64,000 bases of DNA, taken from Pseudomonas guariconensis (GTDB lineage: Bacteria; Pseudomonadota; Gammaproteobacteria; Pseudomonadales; Pseudomonadaceae). This document shows positions 50,364 through 59,600 of the stretch, in pieces. Location of the stretch: NCBI RefSeq assembly GCF_900102675.1, contig NZ_FMYX01000013.1, positions 62,001 through 126,000 on the forward strand, read 5' to 3'. The notes below the pieces were generated by a model. The model saw nothing but the letters and a program-made list of their open reading frames with translations. It was not told where the DNA came from and did not search any database. The translations under genes and the position numbers were made by a program. Numbering within the stretch: position 1 is the stretch's first letter; each line of letters opens with the position of its first letter.

Positions 50364-50375
50364 TCGCGGGATAAG
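50346..50375 (+). promoter_or_regulatory. Putative sigma70 promoter of dpkA
   Basis: TTGACA (50346-50351), an 18-nt spacer, then GATAAG (50370-50375). The -35 is perfect, the -10 is 4 of 6. It lies 63 bp before the dpkA ATG. Confidence 0.55.
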
Positions 50376-50437
50376 TTTTGCCATTGCTTGCGCTGTAGCC
50401 ATTCCACGTCCAAGAAGTACAAGAACAGGAGCTCCAG

Positions 50438-51463
50438 ATGTCCGCACCTTCCGTAAGCCCCGTCGTGCGCGTGCCTTTCGCCGAGCTGCAGGCGTTGTTG
50501 CAACGCATCCTGCAGCGTCATGGTTGTGCCGAGCCGGTCGCCGCGGCGCTGGCTTACAACTGCGCCAGCGCCCAGCGCGATGGCGCCCACAGCCACGGGG
50601 TATTTCGTATTCCCGGTTATGTCTCGACCTTGGCCAGTGGCTGGGTCAACGGGCGCGCCGAGCCGCAGGTGAGCGATGTGGCCCCTGGCTATGTGCGGGT
50701 CGACGCCGGTGGCGGTTTCGCCCAGCCGGCCCTGGCCGCAGCGCGGCCTTTGCTGGTGGAAAAGGCGCGCAAGGCTGGCATCGCGGTACTGGCGATCCAC
50801 AACTCGCATCACTTCGCAGCGCTCTGGCCGGACGTGGAACCGTTCGCCGACGAGGGGCTGGTGGCCTTGAGCGTGGTCAACAGCATGACTTGCGTGGTGC
50901 CCCATGGCGCACGCAAGCCTCTGTTTGGCACCAACCCGATCGCCTTTGCCGCGCCTTGCGCCGGGCACGATCCGATCGTCTTCGACATGGCCACCAGCGC
51001 CATGGCCCATGGTGATGTACAGATCGCCGCGCGGGCCGGCGAGCAACTGCCGCCGGGCATGGGTGTGGATGCCCAGGGTCAGCCGACCTGCGACCCCAAG
51101 GCGATTCTCGAAGGTGGCGCACTGCTGCCGTTTGGCGGGCATAAGGGCTCGGCGCTGTCGATGATGGTCGAATTGCTGGCAGCGGCCTTGACCGGTGGGC
51201 ATTTCTCCTGGGAGTTCGACTGGTCCGGGCATCCGGGGGCGAAGACGCCTTGGACTGGGCAATTGATCATCGTCATCGACCCGACCAAGGCCGAAGGGCA
51301 ACGCTTTGCCCAGCGCAGCCGAGCGCTGGTCGATCACATGCAGGAAGCGGGGCTGACCCGCATGCCAGGGGAGCGGCGCTACCGTGAGCGCGAGGTGGCG
51401 CAGCGTGAAGGGGTGGCGCTGACCGATCAGGAGCTGCAGGGGCTCAAGGCTTTGGCGGACTGA
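50438..51463 (+). CDS. dpkA: Delta1-piperideine-2-carboxylate / Delta1-pyrroline-2-carboxylate reductase
   Basis: 341-aa NADPH-dependent reductase of the Ldh2/malate dehydrogenase-like family that reduces the cyclic imine from D-lysine (or D-proline) to L-pipecolate (or L-proline). Family segments: NCASAQRDGAHSHGVFRIPG, VLAIHNSHHFAALWPDVEPF, PHGARKPLFGTNPIAFAAPC, and GGHKGSALSMMVELLAAALT. As I recall KT2440 DpkA, it matches closely throughout. AGGAGCTCCAG precedes the ATG. Divergent from the RpiR gene. Confidence 0.95.
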   Translation: MSAPSVSPVVRVPFAELQALLQRILQRHGCAEPVAAALAYNCASAQRDGAHSHGVFRIPGYVSTLASGWVNGRAEPQVSDVAPGYVRVDAGGGFAQPALAAARPLLVEKARKAGIAVLAIHNSHHFAALWPDVEPFADEGLVALSVVNSMTCVVPHGARKPLFGTNPIAFAAPCAGHDPIVFDMATSAMAHGDVQIAARAGEQLPPGMGVDAQGQPTCDPKAILEGGALLPFGGHKGSALSMMVELLAAALTGGHFSWEFDWSGHPGAKTPWTGQLIIVIDPTKAEGQRFAQRSRALVDHMQEAGLTRMPGERRYREREVAQREGVALTDQELQGLKALAD

Positions 51464-51503
51464 ACGCGTCCGGGCCGGCCTTCGCGGATACAACCGCTGC
51501 TTT

Positions 51504-51528
51504 CACAGGGCTTGCGCAAGCCCCTGTG
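51504..51528 (+). terminator. Hairpin after dpkA
   Basis: CACAGGGCTTGC and GCAAGCCCCTGTG pair over 12 bp with one bulged C, 40 bp after the stop. It runs directly into the REP unit. No T-tract. Confidence 0.5.
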
Positions 51529-51548
51529 GGAGCGGGTTTACCCGCGAA
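51526..51548. repeat. REP-like unit
   Basis: GTGGGAGCGGGTTTACCCGC followed by GAA. A degraded partner (TTCGCGGATACAACCGCTGC) lies at 51481-51500. Confidence 0.8.
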
Positions 51549-51617
51549 ACGGGCACGCTGATGCCGAGTCAAAGGTGCGGGCCAGGCCTCCGTGCAAGGC
51601 TGCATTGAACACCTTGC

Positions 51618-51630
51618 ACATCAGTGATGT
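51618..51630. promoter_or_regulatory. Perfect 13-mer palindrome upstream of amaC
   Basis: ACATCAGTGATGT is fully symmetric around G51624, 73 bp before the amaC start. Size and place suit a small operator; the binding protein is unknown. Confidence 0.35.
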
Positions 51631-51702
51631 TCCTCCAGCCTCACTGAGGGTATTCTCGGGGCAGCATTTCCCGAACTGTCCTGATCCAAGGAGCTGTGCG
51701 CT

Positions 51703-52902
51703 GTGTTCAAACATGTCGATGCCTATGCCGGCGACCCGATTCTCTCGCTGATGGAGACCTTCAAGGCCGACCCCCGTGCCGACAAGGTCAACCTGAGTAT
51801 CGGCCTGTACTACGATGAAGCCGGCGTGGTGCCGCAACTGGCGGCAGTGGGCGAGGTGGAAAAACGCCTGGCCGACCAGCCCCACGAAGCCTCGCTGTAC
51901 CTGCCGATGGAAGGCTTGGGCAGCTATCGCCAGGCGATTCAGGCGCTGCTGTTCGGTGCCGATCATCCGGCCGTGACCGGCGGGCGCGTGGCCACCGTGC
52001 AGACCGTCGGCGGCTCCGGCGCCCTGAAAGTCGGCGCCGACTTCCTCAAGCGCTACTTCCCGCAGTCCGAGGTCTGGGTGAGCAACCCGACCTGGGATAA
52101 CCACCGCGCGATCTTCGAAGGTGCGGGCTTCAAGGTCCACACCTACCCGTACTTCGACCCGACCACCCGTGGCGTGGACTTCGCCGGCATGCTGGCGTGC
52201 CTGCAAGGCCTGGCGCCCAACAGCATCGTCCTGCTGCACCCGTGCTGCCACAACCCCACCGGCGTCGACCTGAACCAGAACCAGTGGCAGCAAGTGGTGG
52301 AAGTGGTCAAGGCGCGTCAGCTGATTCCGTTCCTCGACATCGCCTACCAGGGCTTCGGCGAAGGCTTGGTGGAAGACGCCTACGCGATCCGCGAAATGGC
52401 CCGTGCCGGCGTGCCGTGCCTGGTCAGCAACTCCTTCTCCAAGATCTTCTCGCTGTACGGCGAGCGGGTAGGGGGGCTGTCGGTGGTCTGCGATGACGAA
52501 GCCACCACCGCAAGCGTGCTGGGCCAGCTCAAGGCCACCGTGCGCCGCAACTACTCCAGCCCGCCCTGCCATGGCGCGCAACTGGTGGCCGGCGTGCTGG
52601 GCGATGCCGAGCTCAACGCCCAATGGGTGGCTGAGGTCGAGGTGATGCGCAAGCGTATCCTCGACATGCGCCAGGGTCTGGTCGACCTGCTGGGCGAATT
52701 GCTGCCGGGCCAGGACTTCCAATTCTTCCTGCGCCAGCGCGGCATGTTCAGCTACACCGGTTTCAGCGTCGCCCAAGTGCGTCGCCTGCGTGACGAGTTC
52801 GGCGTTTACCTCATCGACAGTGGTCGGGTGTGCATGTCAGGCCTGCGTCCGGCTAACCTGCGTCGGGTGGCCGAGGCGTTTGCGGCTGTGCATTCGGCGT
52901 AA
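51703..52902 (+). CDS. amaC: Aromatic/aspartate-type aminotransferase AmaC (D-lysine aminotransferase)
   Basis: 399-aa class I PLP transaminase close to TyrB/AspC. Start FKHVDAYAGDPILSLMETFK, PLP phosphate contacts VGGSGALKVGADFL, WDNHRAIFEGAGF, and HPCCHNPTGVDLN, the Schiff-base lysine K247 in NSFSKIFSLYGERVG, and substrate Arg in SGRVCMSGLRPANL. In P. putida the enzyme at this position transaminates D-lysine to 2-keto-6-aminocaproate, which cyclises to the DpkA substrate; it also has aromatic amino-acid activity. Start is GTG 51703, with AAGGAG 9 nt upstream. Confidence 0.9.
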   Translation: MFKHVDAYAGDPILSLMETFKADPRADKVNLSIGLYYDEAGVVPQLAAVGEVEKRLADQPHEASLYLPMEGLGSYRQAIQALLFGADHPAVTGGRVATVQTVGGSGALKVGADFLKRYFPQSEVWVSNPTWDNHRAIFEGAGFKVHTYPYFDPTTRGVDFAGMLACLQGLAPNSIVLLHPCCHNPTGVDLNQNQWQQVVEVVKARQLIPFLDIAYQGFGEGLVEDAYAIREMARAGVPCLVSNSFSKIFSLYGERVGGLSVVCDDEATTASVLGQLKATVRRNYSSPPCHGAQLVAGVLGDAELNAQWVAEVEVMRKRILDMRQGLVDLLGELLPGQDFQFFLRQRGMFSYTGFSVAQVRRLRDEFGVYLIDSGRVCMSGLRPANLRRVAEAFAAVHSA

Positions 52903-53237
52903 CCGCTCGGGGCCGCAGCGCGGCCCATTCTCATCACAAGGCCGCTTCCATCGATCCTGCTGCGCTTCGGTGCGTGCATGAGTCGTGGGAGCGGCTTTTT
53001 TTGTCGTTGAAGGGTCGTACGGTCGTTCCATTTTTCCAGGTGCAACCCGTTTGGTTTGAGTGCAGCCCGCTTACAGAAAATTCTGACGCTTTAGGTGCAA
53101 CCGTCTGTAGGGCGGGGCTATGCAAGTGCAACCCAATCAGCGCACAATCGCGCCCCTCTTTTCGGTTGAGGTGTGCGAAGCCTTCTGTTTCGCCGCTCTC
53201 AGCCTGTTGCAGTCTTGCGAGTGGAGTTGCACCCGGA
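52903..53237. other. Intergenic region with repeated TGCAACCC motifs
   Basis: 335 bases between amaC and the amino-acid permease. It holds a GC hairpin right after amaC and then TGCAACCC at 53041, TGCAGCCC at 53061, TGCAACCG at 53096, TGCAACCC at 53127 and the inverted-sense TTGCACCC at 53228. No gene. See findings. Confidence 0.5.
52910..52926. terminator. GC hairpin after amaC
   Basis: GGGCCGC and GCGGCCC form a 7-bp perfect stem with an AGC loop, 7 bp after the amaC stop, no T-tract. Confidence 0.5.
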
Positions 53238-54530
53238 ATGAATGAGCAGGCCCCAAGCGTTGAACAACGCTTCGAAGAATCGACCCCAGCCACCCTCGGC
53301 AGCTGGTCGCGACAAGACACCACCTGGATGCTGGGCCTGTTCGGCACGGCAATCGGCGCCGGAACCTTGTTCCTGCCGATCAACGCCGGCCTTGGCGGCT
53401 TCTGGCCGCTGCTTATCCTGGCCGTACTGGCCTTCCCGATGACCTATTACGCTCACCGCGGACTGACCCGTTTCGTGCTCTCCGGGCGCAGCGGCGGCGA
53501 CATCACCGAGGTGGTCGAAGAGCACTTCGGCATCAAAGCCGGCGCGCTGATCACCGTTCTGTACTTCTTCGCCATCTTCCCGATCCTGCTCATCTACAGC
53601 GTCGCTCTGACCAACACCGTCAGCAGCTTCATGGAGCACCAGCTGCACATGACTCCGCCACCGCGGGCGCTGCTGTCGTTCCTGCTGATCTTCGGCTTGC
53701 TGCTGATCGTGCGCTGCGGCGAACAGGCGACGGTCAAGGTCATGAGCCTGCTGGTCTACCCATTCATCGTCGCCCTGGCGCTGCTGGCCCTGTACCTGGT
53801 ACCGCACTGGAATGGCGGCATCCTCGACAGCGCAGGCCAACTGCCGTCGGGTTCGGCCTTCCTGCATACGATGTGGTTGGCGATCCCGGTGATGGTGTTC
53901 TCTTTCAACCACTCGCCGATCATTTCAGCCTTTGCGGTCGACCAGAAACGCCGCTACGGCGAGCACGCCGACGAGCGCAGCGGGCAGATCCTGGCGCGCG
54001 CTCACCTGCTGATGGTGGCGATGGTGCTGTTCTTCGTCTTCAGCTGCGTGCTGACCCTCAGCAGTGCCCAGCTCGCCGAGGCCAAGGCACAGAACCTGTC
54101 GATCCTGTCGTACCTGGCCAACCATTTCAGTAACCCGGCCATTGCCTTCGCCGCGCCGTTGATCGCTTTCATCGCCATAGCCAAATCCTTCCTGGGCCAC
54201 TACATCGGCGCCAGCGAGGGCCTCAAGGGCATCATCGGCAAGGCTGGCCTGCGCCCAGGTGCCAAGGCCATGGACCGTGTGGTCGCTGCGCTGATGCTGG
54301 TGGTGTGCTGGGTCGTCGCGACCCTCAACCCAAGCATCCTGGGTATGATCGAGTCCCTTGGCGGCCCGATCATCGCTGCGCTGCTGTTCCTGATGCCGAT
54401 GTACGCCATCCGCCGTGTGCCGGCGATGCGCAAGTACAGTGGAGCAATGTCCAACGTCTTCGTCGTGGTGCTGGGCCTGGTGGCCATGTCCTCGGTGGTC
54501 TATTCGGTGGTCGATAGCCTGCTGGGCTGA
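53238..54530 (+). CDS. HAAAP-family amino-acid permease (serine/threonine SdaC-like)
   Basis: 430 aa with 11 hydrophobic helices, inner-membrane H+ or Na+ symporter. The first helix region TTWMLGLFGTAIGAGTLFLP is the unwound-helix motif of SdaC/TdcC/YhaO; FAIFPILLIYSVALTNTVSS and VFSFNHSPIISAFAVDQKRR are also family marks. Substrate is likely serine or a related small amino acid. ATG 53238; the ORF is open back to 52974 but that part is the repeat-containing leader. Strong terminator downstream. Confidence 0.88.
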   Translation: MNEQAPSVEQRFEESTPATLGSWSRQDTTWMLGLFGTAIGAGTLFLPINAGLGGFWPLLILAVLAFPMTYYAHRGLTRFVLSGRSGGDITEVVEEHFGIKAGALITVLYFFAIFPILLIYSVALTNTVSSFMEHQLHMTPPPRALLSFLLIFGLLLIVRCGEQATVKVMSLLVYPFIVALALLALYLVPHWNGGILDSAGQLPSGSAFLHTMWLAIPVMVFSFNHSPIISAFAVDQKRRYGEHADERSGQILARAHLLMVAMVLFFVFSCVLTLSSAQLAEAKAQNLSILSYLANHFSNPAIAFAAPLIAFIAIAKSFLGHYIGASEGLKGIIGKAGLRPGAKAMDRVVAALMLVVCWVVATLNPSILGMIESLGGPIIAALLFLMPMYAIRRVPAMRKYSGAMSNVFVVVLGLVAMSSVVYSVVDSLLG

Positions 54531-54552
54531 CCTGCCGACACTGTATAAAGAG

Positions 54553-54589
54553 AAAGGCCCGGATGGTTTGTCGCCATTTGGGTCTTTTT
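54553..54589 (+). terminator. Intrinsic terminator after the permease gene
   Basis: AAAGGCCCGGATGG and CCATTTGGGTCTTT pair at all 14 positions (with G-U wobbles), loop TTTGTCG, then TTTTTA. Located 22 bp after the stop. Confidence 0.88.
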
Positions 54590-54701
54590 ATTGTCCACAA
54601 AAAAATCCTGGAATTAGAACAATTTAACTTTTCCGATAGGCACTTGCGCGCCTTCATGCTTAACTCAGTGTCCTTTCAAAACCCCGCATAAGGATCTCGT
54701 C

Positions 54702-55202
54702 ATGGCTCAAGTGACTCTCAAAGGCAACCCGGTACAGGTCAAAGGCAATCTGCCGCAGGTCGGCGCCCAGGCACCGGCGTTTTCCCTGGTCGGTGAAGGC
54801 CTGGCCGACACCTCGCTGCAGAACTTCGCTGGCAAGCGCAAGGTGCTGAACATCTTCCCGAGCGTCGACACCCCGACTTGCGCCACCTCCGTGCGCAAAT
54901 TCAATGCCCAGGCCAACGACGTGGCCAACACCGTGGTGCTGTGCATTTCTGCCGACCTGCCGTTCGCCCAGGCGCGTTTCTGCGGTGCCGAAGGCCTGGA
55001 GAACGTGAAGAACCTGTCGACCCTGCGTGGTCGAGAGTTCCTCGAGAACTACGGCGTGGCCATCGCCGACGGCCCGCTGGCCGGCCTGGCTGCCCGTGCA
55101 GTGGTGGTGCTGGATGAAAACGACAAGGTCCTGCACAGCGAATTGGTTGGCGAAATCGCTGACGAGCCGAACTACGACGCGGCGCTGGCCGTGCTGAAGT
55201 AA
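54702..55202 (+). CDS. tpx: Thiol peroxidase, atypical 2-Cys
   Basis: 166-aa thioredoxin-fold peroxidase that reduces alkyl and lipid hydroperoxides with thioredoxin. Peroxidatic C60 in PSVDTPTCATSVRKFN and resolving C94 in ARFCGAEGLENV are both at the usual Tpx positions. Start MAQVTLKGNPVQVKGNLPQV; length is the family norm. AAGGA precedes ATG 54702. Monocistronic, between two strong terminators. Confidence 0.96.
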   Translation: MAQVTLKGNPVQVKGNLPQVGAQAPAFSLVGEGLADTSLQNFAGKRKVLNIFPSVDTPTCATSVRKFNAQANDVANTVVLCISADLPFAQARFCGAEGLENVKNLSTLRGREFLENYGVAIADGPLAGLAARAVVVLDENDKVLHSELVGEIADEPNYDAALAVLK

Positions 55203-55241
55203 ACAGGCCGGGGGCTGTGTGCCCCAGCGGTCACACGTTGT

Positions 55242-55271
55242 AACGGCCTGGAGCGATCTCCAGGCCGTTTT
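55242..55271 (+). terminator. Intrinsic terminator after tpx
   Basis: AACGGCCTGGAG and CTCCAGGCCGTT form a perfect 12-bp stem with a CGAT loop, followed by TT and an AT-rich stretch, 39 bp after the stop. Confidence 0.9.
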
Positions 55272-55403
55272 CATTTAAAGTTCAGCATCTTGGCAACGTA
55301 AGCCGAAGGTAAATGCCTGGTAAAGGTCCTTTGCTAATACGGTGTCAGTGCTTATCGTTCATCCTCCCCAGTCGTCATTTCCTGAACAAGGTTCGTTCAA
55401 CCC

Positions 55404-56690
55404 ATGCAATCTTCCGTTTCTCGTTCCCCGCGTCGCTGGCTCGTCGGCCTGCTGATCCTGCTGCTGGTGGCCCTCCTGGCCTGGTGGCTGTGGCCTGCAG
55501 CTACGCCTGATACGGCGAAGCCGGGCGGACGGCCCGGCAAAGGCATGGGCATGGGCATGGGGCGTCCGGGCTTCGGTGGTTCCACCGATCCGGTACCGGT
55601 GCGTGTGGAGCCCGTGCATGTCGGCGATTTCCCGCTGTACTACAAGGCTTTGGGCACTGTGACGGCAACCAATACCGTCAACGTCCGTAGCCGGGTGGCC
55701 GGTGAGCTGGTCAAGATTCACTTCAAGGAAGGCCAGCAGGTCAAGGCCGGCGATCTGCTCGCTGAAATCGACCCGCGTCCTTACCGCATCGCCCTGCAGC
55801 AGGCAGAAGGCACCCTGGCGCAGAACCAGGCCCAGCTGAAGAACGCCCAGGTCGATCTGGCCCGTTATAAAGGCCTGTATGCCGAAGACAGCATCGCAAA
55901 GCAGACCTTGGACACTGCCCAGGCCCAGGTCGCGCAGTTCCAGGGGTTGGTCAAGACCAACCAGGCGCAGGTCAACGATGCTCGCTTAAACCTGGACTTC
56001 ACCCAGATCCGCGCCCCCATCAGTGGCCGGGTAGGCCTGCGCCAGCTGGACTTGGGTAACCTGGTGGCCGCCAACGACACCACCGCCCTGGTGGTGATCA
56101 CCCAGACCGAGCCGATCAGCGTGGCCTTTACCTTGCCCGAGACCGAGCTTTCCACCGTGCTCGAGCGCTACCGCAGCGGCGCGACCCTGCCAGTCGAGGC
56201 CTGGGACCGCAGCGACAGCAAGCTGCAGTCCACCGGTGTGCTGGGCAGTCTGGACAACCAGATAGACACCACCACTGGCACCCTGAAGTTCAAGGCCCGC
56301 TTCGATAACAAGGATCAGGCCCTGTTCCCCAATCAGTTCGTCAACGTGCGCCTGTTGGCCGATACCCTCAAACAGGTGCTGCTGGCCCCATCCGCAGCCA
56401 TCCAGTTTGGCAATGATGGCACCTTCGCCTATGTGGTCAACGCCCAGAGCACGGTCAATATCCGCAAGCTCAAGGTCGGCCCCAGCGACGGTGAACAGAG
56501 CGTAGTGCTCGAAGGCCTGGCCGCCGGTGATCGCCTGGTGCTCGAGGGCACCGACCGTCTGCGCGAAGGCAGCAAGGTGGAGGTCGTCCAAGACAGCTCT
56601 CAGGTGCCGACCACTCCCGGGCAGCATCTGCAAGGCCAGGACGCCAAGGGCTCGGCCCAGGCTGGTGAGTCGAGCAAGGCGGGCGCATGA
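55404..56690 (+). CDS. mdtA: RND efflux periplasmic adaptor MdtA
   Basis: 428-aa membrane-fusion protein. An N-terminal anchor (WLVGLLILLLVALLAWWLWP) is followed by a Gly/Met-rich linker (GKGMGMGMGRPGF), the lipoyl half-motif VRSRVAGELVKIHFKEGQQV, an alpha-helical hairpin (EGTLAQNQAQLKNAQVDLAR) and beta-barrel (TQTEPISVAFTLPETELSTV). It links the MdtB/MdtC pumps to the outer-membrane channel. The family pumps novobiocin, bile salts and similar compounds. Its TGA overlaps the mdtB ATG by 4 bases. Confidence 0.94.
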   Translation: MQSSVSRSPRRWLVGLLILLLVALLAWWLWPAATPDTAKPGGRPGKGMGMGMGRPGFGGSTDPVPVRVEPVHVGDFPLYYKALGTVTATNTVNVRSRVAGELVKIHFKEGQQVKAGDLLAEIDPRPYRIALQQAEGTLAQNQAQLKNAQVDLARYKGLYAEDSIAKQTLDTAQAQVAQFQGLVKTNQAQVNDARLNLDFTQIRAPISGRVGLRQLDLGNLVAANDTTALVVITQTEPISVAFTLPETELSTVLERYRSGATLPVEAWDRSDSKLQSTGVLGSLDNQIDTTTGTLKFKARFDNKDQALFPNQFVNVRLLADTLKQVLLAPSAAIQFGNDGTFAYVVNAQSTVNIRKLKVGPSDGEQSVVLEGLAAGDRLVLEGTDRLREGSKVEVVQDSSQVPTTPGQHLQGQDAKGSAQAGESSKAGA

Positions 56691-59600
56691 ACCTCTCGCG
56701 CCTGTTCATCCTCCGCCCGGTCGCCACCACGCTGAGCATGCTGGCCATCGTCCTGGCCGGCCTGATCGCCTACAAGCTGTTGCCGGTCTCGGCCTTGCCC
56801 CAGGTCGATTACCCGACCATCCGGGTCATGACCCTGTATCCCGGCGCCAGCCCCCAGGTCATGACCAGCGCAGTCACGGCCCCCCTGGAGCGTCAGTTCG
56901 GTCAGATGCCAGGCCTGACGCAAATGGCCTCCACCAGCTCCGGCGGGGCCTCGGTGCTGACCCTGCGCTTCAACCTCGACATGAACATGGATGTCGCCGA
57001 GCAACAGGTCCAGGCGGCGATCAACGCGGCCAACAACCTGTTGCCCAGCGATCTGCCGGCGCCACCGGTGTACAACAAGGTCAACCCGGCCGATACCCCG
57101 GTGCTGACCCTGGCCATTTCCTCCAAGACCATGCCACTGCCCAAGCTCAACGACCTGGTCGATACCCGGGTGGCGCAGAAGATCGCCCAGATCAGCGGGG
57201 TGGGCATGGTCAGCATCGCCGGCGGTCAGCGTCAGGCGGTGCGTATCAAGGTCAATGTCGATGCCTTGGCGGCCAACGGCCTGAACCTGGACGACGTGCG
57301 CACTCTGATCGGCGCCTCCAACGTCAACCAGCCCAAGGGCAACTTCGACGGCCCGACGCGGGTGTCGATGCTCGACGCCAACGACCAACTGCGCTCACCC
57401 GAGGAGTACGCCAACCTCATCCTGGCCTACAACAACGGCGCGCCCTTGCGTCTGAAAGATGTCGCCGAGATCGTCGACGGCGCCGAGAACGAGCGCCTCG
57501 CAGCCTGGGCCAACGAGAACCAGGCGGTGCTGCTGAACATCCAGCGTCAGCCGGGTGCCAACGTCATCGAAGTGGTCGACCTGATCAAGGAAATGCTGCC
57601 CTCGATCACCGATAACTTGCCGGCCGGCCTGGATGTCACCGTTCTCACCGACCGTACCCAGACCATTCGTGCCGCCGTCAAGGACGTGCAGCACGAACTG
57701 TTGATCGCCATTGCACTCGTGGTGATGGTCACGTTCGTATTCCTGCGCCGTTTCAGCGCCACCCTTATCCCGTCGATTGCCGTGCCGCTGTCTTTGATCG
57801 GCACCTTCGGCGTGATGTACCTGGCCGGTTTTTCGGTCAACAACCTCACATTGATGGCCCTGACCATTGCCACCGGCTTTGTGGTGGACGATGCGATCGT
57901 GATGCTGGAGAACATCTCCCGGCATATCGAAGAGGGTGAGACGCCGATGCAGGCGGCGCTCAAAGGTGCCCGTCAGATCGGTTTCACCTTGGTCTCGCTG
58001 ACGTTCTCGCTGATCGCGGTGCTGATCCCGCTGCTGTTTATGGCTGACGTGGTCGGCCGGCTGTTCCGCGAGTTCGCCATCACCTTGGCGGTGGCGATCC
58101 TGATTTCCCTGGTGGTGTCCCTGACCCTGACCCCGATGATGTGCGCTCGGCTGCTCAAGCGTGAGCCCAAGGATGAAGAGCAGGGGCGCTTCTACCGTGC
58201 CAGTGGCGCCTGGATCGACTGGCTGATCGAACGCTACGGCCGAGGCCTGCAATGGGTGCTCAGGCACCAGCCGCTGACCTTGCTAGTGGCGGTGGCAAGC
58301 CTGGTGCTGACGGTGTTGCTGTACGTCATCGTGCCCAAAGGGTTCTTCCCGGCGCAGGATACCGGCGTGATCCAGGGGATCTCCGAAGCGCCCCAGTCCA
58401 CCTCGTTCGCCGCCATGAGCGAGCGCCAGCAGGCGCTGAGCCAGGTGATCCTCAAGGACCCGGCGGTCCAGAGCCTTTCCTCCTACATCGGCGTGGATGG
58501 GGACAACGCCACGCTCAACAGCGGTCGCTTGCTGATCAACCTCAAGCCACACGGCGAGCGGGATGTCACTGCCAGCGAGGTCATCGACCGCCTGCAGCCG
58601 CAGGTTGACAAGCTGGTGGGGATCCGCCTGTTCATGCAGCCCGTGCAGGACCTGAGCATCGAAGACCGGGTCAGCCGTACGCAATACCAGTTCAGCCTCT
58701 CTTCGCCCGACGCCGACCTGCTCGCCGAGTGGAGTGGCAAGTTGGTCCAGGCCCTGCAGCAGCGGCCGGAGCTACAGGATGTGGCCAGCGACCTGCAGGA
58801 CAAGGGCCTGCAGGTGTACCTGGTGATCGATCGCGACATGGCCAGCCGCCTGGGCATCAGCGTGTCGCAGATCACCAACGCTCTGTACGACGCTTTCGGT
58901 CAGCGGCAGATTTCCACCATCTATACCCAGGCCAGTCAGTACCGCGTCGTGCTGCAGTCGCAGACCGCCTCGACCATTGGCCCGCAGGCACTGGAGTCGA
59001 TCCACGTCAAGGCCACCGATGGCGGCCAGGTACGTCTGTCGGCCCTGGCAAGGATCGAGCAGCGTCAGGCGCAGCTGGCGATCTCCCATATCGGTCAGTT
59101 CCCGGCCGTGATGATGTCGTTCAACCTGGCCCATGGCGCGTCCCTGGGCGAAGCGGTCAAGGTCATCGAGCAGGTACAGCAGGAAATCGGCATGCCCCTG
59201 GGCGTACAGACTCGCTTCCAGGGTGCCGCCGAAGCTTTCCAGGCGTCGTTGTCGAGCACATTGCTGCTGATTCTTGCAGCGGTGGTCACCATGTATATCG
59301 TGTTGGGCGTGCTCTATGAGAGTTACATCCACCCGGTGACGATTCTCTCGACCCTGCCGTCGGCGGCGGTCGGTGCCTTGCTGGCCTTGATCCTGAGCGG
59401 CAACGACCTGGGGATGATCGCCATCATCGGCATCATCCTGCTGATCGGTATCGTCAAGAAGAACGCCATCATGATGATCGACTTCGCCCTGGAGGCCGAG
59501 CGCAACCAGGGCATGGCCCCGCGCGATGCCATCTACCAGGCGGCGCTGTTGCGTTTCCGGCCGATCCTCATGACCACCCTGGCAGCGCTGTTCGGTGCCG

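Noticed and set aside
54600..54701. Sigma54 -24/-12 promoter before tpx (AGGCACTTGCGC)
   Set aside because: The spacing between GG and GC elements is wrong for sigma54.
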